A stretch of DNA of 64,000 nucleotides. It comes from Acherontichlamydia pituitae. Lineage in GTDB: Bacteria; Chlamydiota; Chlamydiia; Chlamydiales; Rhabdochlamydiaceae. The stretch lies in contig JAHCAX010000003.1 in the NCBI GenBank assembly GCA_019634675.1, positions 117,487 to 181,486 on the forward strand, in the 5' to 3' direction. A model generated the notes under the pieces. The model was given only the letters and a program-made list of their open reading frames with translations, did no database searches and was not told where the DNA came from. A program made the translations under genes and the position numbers. Positions 33,433-41,340 of this stretch are shown in pieces (position 1 is the first letter of the stretch; each line of letters opens with the position of its first letter).

Positions 33433-35388
33433 TTATTGCAGGACGATGGCCATTGCTGTTGCAAGCCTTGGAATATCGTCAAAAGCGTGATGCTCTCCCC
33501 AGATCGGATCATCGGAATAAGGAGATCCAGCTAATCGGAAGACCTCGCCGAAGACCTGGTTTTGCCGATCTTGAGGGATCCCGTTGAACTTTGCTTTCAG
33601 CGCCTGCTGGACAGCTTGATCAAAAATCGGAATGCTATCGAAAAGATGGGTATTTCCCCAGTCGTGGTCGGCAGGATCGACCGGCATTCCGTGCAACTCC
33701 CAAACATGGTAGTGGATGTTGATCCGGTCCTCATCGGACAATTTCTTCATCTCCTTGCGCATCTCAGCAACCGATGCTCCATCGGCAACTAAACGGTTAA
33801 GCCGGACTAAAGCTCCCATAAAAGGGGTGACCATGGCTCCGCCGCCAACAGGCTCTAATAAAGGTTTGGGGTTGGCGCGTCGATGCGCTTGGTAGCTTGC
33901 AAGAGCGCTTTCTGTTCGCCTTACCTGATTCCTCATTGCATTTGGACCATAGGCAAATGGCAAAGCGAGTTCCTGGAATTTAACCGGATCGGAAAAATCT
34001 TCAATTCGATCCCACAGCGTATCAATATGCCACTTAGTTCCCGATTCGCTGACGAATGTTGTCCAGACATGGGCGCCGAAAGGGATATTATCGCGCATAT
34101 GCTGCGCAGCCCCTTTTAATAGGGGTGGTTCTTCATACGTCAAGCGATCGAGGATATAGGCCGCGATCAGGGCGTGGTGCCTGCAAACGCCAATCCCATT
34201 CTCGATGAAATGATCGATAGGAATGAAGGGAACCTGGACAGTTGTAGTTCCCGGCGCCCAGAAATTGGATTGCAGGTAATCGAGGCTCTGAGCTGGCCTT
34301 TCTCGTCTGAAATCGGCAACCAATTGATCGGTCAGCCTTTCTAGCGATGGCTCCGTCGAGCGAAACAGCATGTAGTTGCGAATATAGTCCTTCACATAGG
34401 TCAAGATTTCCCGCTCCGATAGATGTCCCGCTTGAGATTTCAGGTGGGCAACGATATGGTTATAGTGGGCATTCAATAGTGGAGAATTTTTAGGGTTTAA
34501 AACGATCACTTCCCGTCCTGACGACGATCCGCAAGAAACAACAGGCATTTGCGACAAACTTAAGAGGCCTCCAGTAGCCGGCGTATAGATCACCTCATCG
34601 ACCTTTAACTGAGCTTCATAACGAGGGCCTCGGTGGAAATTGCTCTTAAATCCTTCCATAAAGCTGCGCATGGTTATTGTTCTAAGGCCTTCCCCTTCTC
34701 CAAAGTCTGGATGGATCAATGCATTAAAAGTGGGCTCTGTGATAAGAAATGCATGCATTTCTGGATGGCTTCTTTCGATCACTTGAGGTTGCCGGTCAAG
34801 CACATGAAGCTTTTGCATGCTTTGTTGAATGGGGATTTGTTCTCCAATGTCGATCGTGGCATAGCCATGTTTCACTTCTCTAACGCGTCCGTAGCGCGTA
34901 TCCTTGTCTGACGGATAACTGACGACCACAATGTCGCCTGCATCGATTACATCGCGTGCAGAAGCAGTATAGGGCGCCGCCTTCAGTCCGCTCGCCTGAG
35001 ATAGCCATTTGCCGCCGATGACAATCCCTTTGCGGCCTTCTGAATCGGATTGGGAAGGGGCCAAAGCTCCCCATTTCCTTAAAAGCAGCGAAATATTCTC
35101 TCCAACCGCTCCATCCTTGCTTGTAAAATGGACAGCCCTTCCGAAATTAAACAGCGCATGCATACTCAGAGCATCAAGCGATTCCAATCCATTTCGGCTC
35201 GGCTCTTTATAATATCCTTGAAGAGCAGCATCCATCTTACGATAGATCCTCTCTAATTTAGCGGAGTCGATCTGTGCTGGAGAAGAACGGCTGGGATGCT
35301 TCCTAGCTACTTCGGACCACTCCTTTGCGCTTATTTTTGTTAAGTATTTTGTTGAATCACTGTTTACTTGAGAAGAACTGGAAGCCAT
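33433..35388 (-). CDS. papain-fold (EDR1/transglutaminase-like) protein with tandem WG modules (1)
   Basis: A protein of about 651 residues. The start at 35388 follows AAAAGG and matches the paralog's N-terminus (Ser-rich, then STKYLTKIS). A middle region holds an intact Cys-His-Asp set: Cys402 in GVCRHHALIAAYILDRL, His440 in GAHVWTTF and Asp456 in HIDTLWD. The GVCRHxAL motif is shared with plant EDR1/CTR1-type and transglutaminase-like domains. The last 102 residues hold two WG modules, VWELHGMP...DWGNTH and VFRLAGSP...IWGEHH. Protease, deamidase or transglutaminase activity is possible. A paralog of high similarity lies at 41341-43299. A host-directed role is inferred. Confidence 0.82.
   Translation of the reverse strand: MASSSSQVNSDSTKYLTKISAKEWSEVARKHPSRSSPAQIDSAKLERIYRKMDAALQGYYKEPSRNGLESLDALSMHALFNFGRAVHFTSKDGAVGENISLLLRKWGALAPSQSDSEGRKGIVIGGKWLSQASGLKAAPYTASARDVIDAGDIVVVSYPSDKDTRYGRVREVKHGYATIDIGEQIPIQQSMQKLHVLDRQPQVIERSHPEMHAFLITEPTFNALIHPDFGEGEGLRTITMRSFMEGFKSNFHRGPRYEAQLKVDEVIYTPATGGLLSLSQMPVVSCGSSSGREVIVLNPKNSPLLNAHYNHIVAHLKSQAGHLSEREILTYVKDYIRNYMLFRSTEPSLERLTDQLVADFRRERPAQSLDYLQSNFWAPGTTTVQVPFIPIDHFIENGIGVCRHHALIAAYILDRLTYEEPPLLKGAAQHMRDNIPFGAHVWTTFVSESGTKWHIDTLWDRIEDFSDPVKFQELALPFAYGPNAMRNQVRRTESALASYQAHRRANPKPLLEPVGGGAMVTPFMGALVRLNRLVADGASVAEMRKEMKKLSDEDRINIHYHVWELHGMPVDPADHDWGNTHLFDSIPIFDQAVQQALKAKFNGIPQDRQNQVFGEVFRLAGSPYSDDPIWGEHHAFDDIPRLATAMAIVLQ
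33436..33741 (-). repeat. two tandem WG modules in papain-fold protein 1
   Basis: Copy 1 runs LSDEDRINIHYHVWELHG, then DWGNTHLFDSIPIFDQAV; copy 2 runs IPQDRQNQVFGEVFRLAG, then IWGEHHAFDDIPRLATAM. Copy 2 has Phe in place of the first Trp. The pattern and spacing match the modules at the ends of the F-box/LRR proteins, although the rest of the proteins is unrelated. Confidence 0.8.
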
Positions 35389-35584
35389 ATCTAACCTTTT
35401 TATTTTCAATTACTTACAACTATTCAACGACGCTTCGGAAATTAAATTTGCTCAAAAAATAAACGTCAAATTAACTAACAAAATTATATCATAATTTTAA
35501 ATTAAATAAAATAAATAAAAGTAATTTTAAATAAACACGAAAACTAACAGATTAATTATAATATCGCGCAAAATTAAGGTTTTT

Positions 35585-37174
35585 ATGGCTATTAAAACAC
35601 TTCACAGCAATCCATTTTCCCATCTTATCCCAGCAACAATCGTTTCCACCCTTCAAGAAACGAGACAACCGTCAGGCTACGCTCCGCTGCCGACTGTTGC
35701 TAGCGATGCTATTCCGCGCATCCATCATGGAGGAGAAAAGCACATTGCAGTCTTAAAACATCAGGCGATCAGTTCGATCAAATCCAATGCCCTTTTTTTA
35801 GGTTTCGATTTGGAGATCGTGCCAGATGACTGCAAAAAGCCAAGACTGAACCAGATCCGAAAATCGGAAGCTCAATCAGCCATTAATCTCTATGCAAAGA
35901 TCGACAAGGGAACAACGAGCATCGCATTTCGCGATACGCCTGAATTCAAGCAGGAATGTTTGAAACTGATCAGTCAACTGATGCAGCGGCCATCTGGCCG
36001 TCTATTGATCGAATCCCTAGCTCAATGCAGAAGGCCAGTTGTCCTAATTCCAGGGGAAGAGTACGCAACGGAGATTTCTGAAAAAAATGAATTCGTGATC
36101 TTTTTTAAACTTGATCAGCTCTCCTGCAACATCTGCTTGGACCCGTCTGGTGAAAAACTCATTGAAGAGACGCCAGCCTTTATCAGCTTCGGCCATGAAG
36201 CAATCCACGTTCTTCACCGCGATTGGCAAAGGAACTTTCCAGCCCGATCGTACGAACGTTCTCTTTTGATAACAAATTTAACAGGACCTTCCCACCTTCC
36301 CAATTACGCAACCTATGAGGAACAGTTTACAATCCATGGACTCGAAGGGGAAAATATTCTATGCGAAAATGCCCTTCGCTATGAATTCAGCCTTCCCGAA
36401 CGCTGCTGCCACATCGGTTCGATCTACCCCCCTTTTGAAAGTAAGTACCTGGATCAAATTCACAATACGAATAGCGAAGGGATCAACTGGATCCAAAATG
36501 CTGCAGAGCTAGGTCTTGTATCGGAAGTGAAGAAATTGATCGAAGCAGGTGCAAATCCAGTCGATGGATGGATCTCTGCAATCGGTCAAAGCCAGTTCGA
36601 AGTGATCAAATATTTCCTAAAAATGGAAGGTTTCGATCCGCTTGTTCAGAATGAGGACGGAGCGACTGCAGTCCACATCGCCGCCATGCATAACCAATAC
36701 AGGGTCCTTGAGTTATTTCAGCAGCTAGGATTTGATCTTGCCCAACCCGATTCTGCAGGCCGCCTTCCCCTACACTATGCAGCCAATGGGAACAACCCGC
36801 ACAGCATCTATTTCCTTGTCCAAAATGGTTCCAATCCGGTCAATGCCAAAACAAAAGAAAGAGAATCTGCTCTCAGTTTGGCAGCAGGATCGATTTCTCT
36901 GGATTCTGTTAAAGTCCTCCTTCATTGCAAAGCTCGGGTGACCCATTCCGTCATTAATGCCTTGGTTGCCGCTTCCGATGGCTCTGCAGAATGGACGCAA
37001 GTCTACCAGGCCATTAGTTCCCATCTTGACCGGCTTGCTGAGCAGAAGCAGACAAAAAAAAGGGACGCGGAATCTAGGCGTGAAGAGGTTATCCGTGAAA
37101 CCCATGAACCAAGAGCAAAACGCAAACGCCATAAAATAACTCCACAGAACGATCAAGCAGACTTTGGTTGGTAA
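35585..37174 (+). CDS. M91/NleD-like metalloprotease with ankyrin repeats and basic C-terminus
   Basis: A 529-residue protein. Residues about 95-285 resemble the M91 (NleD) effector protease family: HEAIH (204-208) is an HExxH zinc site, followed by the acidic pair in ATYEEQFTIHGLE and by ENALRYEFSLPERCCH. NleD of enteropathogenic E. coli cleaves host JNK and p38; the present substrate is unknown. Residues about 294-450 hold four to five ankyrin repeats, e.g. DGATAVHIAAMHNQYRVLEL and AGRLPLHYAANGNN. The tail has KQTKKR and RAKRKRHK, which look like a nuclear localisation signal. An AT-rich leader lies upstream. Host targeting is inference. Confidence 0.8.
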   Translation: MAIKTLHSNPFSHLIPATIVSTLQETRQPSGYAPLPTVASDAIPRIHHGGEKHIAVLKHQAISSIKSNALFLGFDLEIVPDDCKKPRLNQIRKSEAQSAINLYAKIDKGTTSIAFRDTPEFKQECLKLISQLMQRPSGRLLIESLAQCRRPVVLIPGEEYATEISEKNEFVIFFKLDQLSCNICLDPSGEKLIEETPAFISFGHEAIHVLHRDWQRNFPARSYERSLLITNLTGPSHLPNYATYEEQFTIHGLEGENILCENALRYEFSLPERCCHIGSIYPPFESKYLDQIHNTNSEGINWIQNAAELGLVSEVKKLIEAGANPVDGWISAIGQSQFEVIKYFLKMEGFDPLVQNEDGATAVHIAAMHNQYRVLELFQQLGFDLAQPDSAGRLPLHYAANGNNPHSIYFLVQNGSNPVNAKTKERESALSLAAGSISLDSVKVLLHCKARVTHSVINALVAASDGSAEWTQVYQAISSHLDRLAEQKQTKKRDAESRREEVIRETHEPRAKRKRHKITPQNDQADFGW

Positions 37175-37396
37175 CCCAACTTGTCCCCTATCCTCCCTCT
37201 CTTAGACGTGTAGCGGGATGGGTTAGTGAGCCTAAGTCCGATGTCCTAACAGGCCCTAGATCCAGCCCTAAAAATTCCAGCTTCTTTCTCAAGCAAAAAA
37301 AACTTCGCCTCTCTCTACAAAATTTCTAGGAAAAAAATTCAAAAAGGTCCTAAAATTGCTTCATCATTTACCTTGGATTACGTAGGTTTCTATCTG

Positions 37397-38488
37397 ATGA
37401 GAAGCATCAAGCTGGAAAAACTGAAAAAATCGCTCAACGGCGGAACGATCATTAACGATATCAGCCTCCATATCCCGGCCGGCAAGTTCTTTGCCCTGCT
37501 TGGACCTAGCGGCTGTGGAAAAACCACTTTGCTCCGTCTGATCGCCGGACTAGAGAAGGGCGACTCAGGAAAGATCTTCCTCGGCGATAGCGATATCTCC
37601 AACTGGCCTATCCACCAAAGGCCGATCAACATCGTGTTCCAGAACTATGCCCTCTTTCCCCATTTGGACGTCTTCGACAATGTCGCCTACAGCCTTAAGC
37701 TTAAAAAACTTCCCAAGGCAGTCATTGAACAAAAAGTTTTAAAAATTTTAGAAGCCTTCCACCTGGAGAGCCATATCTATAAGCTCACTAGCCAGCTCTC
37801 GGGCGGACAGCAACAAAGGGTTGCTCTGGCAAGGGCCATCGTTAACGAGCCCGATGTCCTCCTTCTCGACGAGCCTCTGGCTGCTCTCGATTTCAAGCTC
37901 CGTGAAAAAATGCTCATCGAGCTAATCGAGCTCCAAGACAAACTAAAGACCACGTTCGTATATGTCACCCATGACCAATTTGAAGCGCTCACAGTCGCCG
38001 ACCAAATGGCCATCATGAACCACCGGGGAGAAATCGAGCAGATCGGGACGCCAAAAGAAATTTATGAATTCCCACACACATCGTTTGTAGCAAAATTCGT
38101 AGGAACGACCAATATCTTAGGCGGACATTTGCGCAATGTCGATTCCGACCCTGAGATCGAAGTCCCTGAACTCGGCCGGTTCCGTGTCTATATCCCTCAA
38201 AAAAAGGATTGGATGCGTGAAAGTGGAGAAGCGATGATCAGCCTGCGGCCGGAAAAGATCTTCATCTCAAAAAAAGAAGTTAAAAACTTTTCCAATACCC
38301 TTAAAGGGACTGTCCAGTCGATCGTCTATCATGGCAGATCGACACAGTATAACATTTTGCTGAAAAATGGGTCGCGGATCCAAGTCTTCGAGCAAAATGA
38401 AGAGCATTTCCCACAAGAAGTGATCGATTATGACAATGAGGTCAATCTCTACTGGCAAAAAGAAAACGTGGTATTGCTTGAAAAATGA
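37397..38488 (+). CDS. potA: spermidine/putrescine ABC transporter ATP-binding protein
   Basis: The ATPase of a polyamine importer. The Walker A motif GPSGCGKTT, the signature LSGGQQQRVALARA, the Walker B LLLDEPLAALD and the switch His in YVTHDQ are all present. The C-terminal TOBE-type domain (EAMISLRPEKIFI) is as in PotA. I start at ATG 37397 (MRSIKL) rather than upstream at 37373. Its stop overlaps potB by four bases (ATGA). First gene of potABCD. Confidence 0.94.
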   Translation: MRSIKLEKLKKSLNGGTIINDISLHIPAGKFFALLGPSGCGKTTLLRLIAGLEKGDSGKIFLGDSDISNWPIHQRPINIVFQNYALFPHLDVFDNVAYSLKLKKLPKAVIEQKVLKILEAFHLESHIYKLTSQLSGGQQQRVALARAIVNEPDVLLLDEPLAALDFKLREKMLIELIELQDKLKTTFVYVTHDQFEALTVADQMAIMNHRGEIEQIGTPKEIYEFPHTSFVAKFVGTTNILGGHLRNVDSDPEIEVPELGRFRVYIPQKKDWMRESGEAMISLRPEKIFISKKEVKNFSNTLKGTVQSIVYHGRSTQYNILLKNGSRIQVFEQNEEHFPQEVIDYDNEVNLYWQKENVVLLEK

Positions 38489-39360
38489 AAATCAAATTTC
38501 TTCAAAAACCCCCTACATCTGAGCTTCCTTATGCGATAGGGGTTCCTGCTATGATCTGGCAGGTCCTCTTCTTCTATCTCCCCCTTGCCATCTTAGCGGT
38601 GTCCAGCATCCTAGCTATCAGTGAAACAGGTGCAATTGAAGGGATCACTTTTTCCAAAATCCAATTTTTCTTAAACCCGCTTTACCTAAAAGTGATCGCC
38701 TCCTCGTTCCTCCTCGCTTTGAGCAACGCGGTGCTTTGTCTTTTGATCGCCTATCCGCTTGCCTATTTCTTAGCTTTTGCGGGAAAAAAATATAACAACT
38801 TCTTTTTATTCTTGCTCATCGTCCCTTTTTGGACCAATTTCTTGCTCCACGTGTACGCCTGGTTCTTTGTCCTGGAAAAGCAGGGATTTTTGAACAACCT
38901 CCTCACAACGCTCGGACTGATGCACAACCCCGTTTCCTATCTGAACACCCCGTTTGCCATCATGATCATGATGGTCTACTACTACCTTCCTTTTATGGTA
39001 ATGCCGCTCTACTCCTCTCTGGAAAGAATGGACATGCGGGTCATTGAAGCGTCTTATGATCTTGGAGCCTCCTGGCAGCAGACGCTTAGACGCGTCATCC
39101 TCCCTCTGACCAAGCGAGGGCTTAAAGCTGGTTTCTTCCTAGTGTACATCCCATCGTTTGGCGAGTTTGCGATCCCGGAGCTGATGGGAGGAGACCGTTT
39201 CATGTTCGTCGGATCTGTCGTTGCAAACTACATCCTCGGCGATGAAACGGGCTCGCTAGGAGCAGCATTCACTGTCGTCTCATCGATCTTCTTGCTCCTG
39301 TCTTCCATTATCCTCTATTTCATTATTGATCGGCTCATTCCGGGGAAACAAAATGGTTAA
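38485..39360 (+). CDS. potB: polyamine ABC transporter permease
   Basis: An inner-membrane permease of 291 residues with six hydrophobic segments. The cytoplasmic EAA loop is visible as EASYDLGASWQQTLRRVILPL. The FLxLxPFWTNFLLHVYAW segment is typical of PotB. It overlaps potA by four bases and potC by about eight, so expression of the three is coupled. Confidence 0.93.
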   Translation: MKIKFLQKPPTSELPYAIGVPAMIWQVLFFYLPLAILAVSSILAISETGAIEGITFSKIQFFLNPLYLKVIASSFLLALSNAVLCLLIAYPLAYFLAFAGKKYNNFFLFLLIVPFWTNFLLHVYAWFFVLEKQGFLNNLLTTLGLMHNPVSYLNTPFAIMIMMVYYYLPFMVMPLYSSLERMDMRVIEASYDLGASWQQTLRRVILPLTKRGLKAGFFLVYIPSFGEFAIPELMGGDRFMFVGSVVANYILGDETGSLGAAFTVVSSIFLLLSSIILYFIIDRLIPGKQNG

Positions 39361-40141
39361 TCGAAACAAAATCGGTAAACTTTCCAATTTGATCTTCATC
39401 GCGTGCATCTACCTGTTCCTGTACGTACCGATTATTGTCTTGCTCGTGTTTTCTTTTAACACGGAAGGGTTTCCATCCCCTTGGAAAAGCTTCACTTGGA
39501 AGTGGTACCATGAGCTATTTTTCGAATCGTCCCACCTCTGGAACTCCTTCATGAACTCTCTGATCGTTGCCGTTTTTTCGACACTGATCAGCCTTGCGAT
39601 GGGCGTATTCCTTATTTTTTACGGAGCGCAAGGTGGAAGAATAGGAAAGTTCCTTAACCTATTTTATGGCAACCTCGTCATCCCTGAGACTGTGCTCGCT
39701 GTCAGCCTCCTCGGGTTCTTCAGCCTTTTTTCGATTCCTTTAGGACTCTTGACCCTTATCCTTGCCCATAGCGTCCTTGGCCTTGGCTTTGTGATCCCGA
39801 TCGTCTACGCCCGGTTCCTAGAGCTCGACCTCAGAATGACGGAAGCCTCTCTTGTCCTAGGAGCGACACCGTTCCAGACCTTTTTTAAAGTCACCCTCCC
39901 CTTGCTGCGCCCTTCGCTGATCGCAACTGGCCTTTTGGTCTTCATCATCTCCTTCGACGACTTTATCCTCTCCTATTTCTGCGCTGGAAGCTCCTCTCAG
40001 ACCCTTTCGCTCTACATCCTGTCGATGCTCCGATCGGGAATATCTCCGGTTGTCAACGCCCTGTCTGCCGTATTGCTGATCTTGAGCAGCCTGATGGTCT
40101 TCTTCTTCTTTTCCCTTAAAACCCGCTCCCGTATCTTTTGA
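39353..40141 (+). CDS. potC: polyamine ABC transporter permease
   Basis: The partner permease, about 262 residues. The start is set to ATG 39353 (MVNRNKIGK), eight bases before the potB stop. The EAA loop reads EASLVLGATPFQTFFKVTLPLL, and the segment SFDDFILSYFCAG is characteristic of PotC. Six membrane helices are apparent. It is followed by potD after 12 bases. Confidence 0.93.
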   Translation: MVNRNKIGKLSNLIFIACIYLFLYVPIIVLLVFSFNTEGFPSPWKSFTWKWYHELFFESSHLWNSFMNSLIVAVFSTLISLAMGVFLIFYGAQGGRIGKFLNLFYGNLVIPETVLAVSLLGFFSLFSIPLGLLTLILAHSVLGLGFVIPIVYARFLELDLRMTEASLVLGATPFQTFFKVTLPLLRPSLIATGLLVFIISFDDFILSYFCAGSSSQTLSLYILSMLRSGISPVVNALSAVLLILSSLMVFFFFSLKTRSRIF

Positions 40142-40153
40142 TAGAGGTCTTAG

Positions 40154-41233
40154 ATGATTCGAAAACTCTTCATCCGCTCTGGAATCATCCTTTTCTGGAT
40201 CGGCCTCATCGCCTTCGGCCTCTACTGGCCTAAATGGCAGATCATCCGCTATGAGGAAAACTCGATCAACGTGTTTGCATGGGGCGATATCCTCGATCCT
40301 GCCGTCATTTCCGACTTCCAGAAAGAGACGGGGATCAAAGTCAACCTCAGCTATTATTCTTCCAATGAAGAGCTGATCGTCAAGCTGAAAGCGACTGGCG
40401 GAGAAGGATACGACCTGATCATCCCTTCCGACTACGCCGTCAATGTGCTTATCCAGGAAAATCTGCTTAAAGAGATCGATAAGTCGAAGCTCAACTTCTG
40501 GAACGAAGTAGCTCCTAATTTGACCGGTCATTTCTTTGATCCCGATAACCGCTATTCGATCCCGTTCGAATGGGAACTTTTCGGCTTTGGGATCGATAAA
40601 GACTACTTTGCCGACAAACCAATGACCCCTTCCTGGAAAATGATCTTCGATCCGGAAGTGGTCAAGTACAAGATTACAATGAAGAACGATCCGATCGAAG
40701 CGGTTGAGTTCGCTTCGTTTTACTTATTTGGTCCGGTCACAAGCATCAACCAGAGCCAAGCTGAACAGGTCAAAGCTGTCCTTAAGCAGCAAAAACCTTG
40801 GGTCGAAGCCTACGCCGACTTCCGCGGCGACTACTTCCTAGCCACAAAAAATTGCGCTGTCGTCATTGCTTCAAGCTCATACATTTGGCGAACGATGCGA
40901 ATGTTCGACTTTGTCGGCTTCGTTGTTCCTGAAGAAGGCTCGTTCATAACGATCGAAAACCTCTGCATTCCCAAACCTTCCAATAAAGATGATTTGACCT
41001 ACCGGTTCATCAACTATCTCTACACTCCAGAATCGGTCGCATCCCATTACGAAACATACGGGTTCTTCCCCTCGACGCTAAAGGCTACCGATATCGCCCA
41101 CATCGATAAGCAGGCATCCGAGATCCTCCGCGACTCGGAAGAAAATTTCAGCAAGTACCATTTCTTCCAAAATATCCTTCCTCAAGACGAAGTGCGCGAC
41201 ATCTGGGTCGATGTCAAGTCTGGCGACTTTTAA
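40154..41233 (+). CDS. potD: polyamine-binding periplasmic protein
   Basis: The substrate-binding component of 359 residues. An N-terminal hydrophobic segment (residues 8-24, no lipobox Cys) would export or anchor it. The opening INVFAWGDILDPAVISDFQKETG and YDLIIPSDYAVNVLI are typical of the PotD/PotF family. Exact ligand, spermidine or putrescine, cannot be decided. It ends the operon and is followed by a terminator. Polyamine import from the host fits an intracellular lifestyle. Confidence 0.93.
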   Translation: MIRKLFIRSGIILFWIGLIAFGLYWPKWQIIRYEENSINVFAWGDILDPAVISDFQKETGIKVNLSYYSSNEELIVKLKATGGEGYDLIIPSDYAVNVLIQENLLKEIDKSKLNFWNEVAPNLTGHFFDPDNRYSIPFEWELFGFGIDKDYFADKPMTPSWKMIFDPEVVKYKITMKNDPIEAVEFASFYLFGPVTSINQSQAEQVKAVLKQQKPWVEAYADFRGDYFLATKNCAVVIASSSYIWRTMRMFDFVGFVVPEEGSFITIENLCIPKPSNKDDLTYRFINYLYTPESVASHYETYGFFPSTLKATDIAHIDKQASEILRDSEENFSKYHFFQNILPQDEVRDIWVDVKSGDF

Positions 41234-41239
41234 AACAAA

Positions 41240-41269
41240 TGGCCGCTGCGTCAAAAACGCAAGCGGCCA
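41240..41269 (+). terminator. hairpin after potD
   Basis: TGGCCGCTGCGT (41240-41251) pairs with ACGCAAGCGGCCA (41257-41269), one base bulged, with a five-base loop. It follows the potD stop by seven bases. The T-run behind it is poor, but position and GC-rich stem support a terminator. Confidence 0.7.
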
Positions 41270-41340
41270 GTGTTAACCTCGATGAATTGAGGATTTAAAA
41301 GCTAAACAACACCCATCTGCCAGGCGGAATTTAGTTTTGC

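Noticed and set aside
37173..37226. TAACCCA...TGGGTTA pairing after the M91 gene as a terminator
   Set aside because: The loop is about 40 bases and inner pairing is patchy, so evidence is too weak for a feature.
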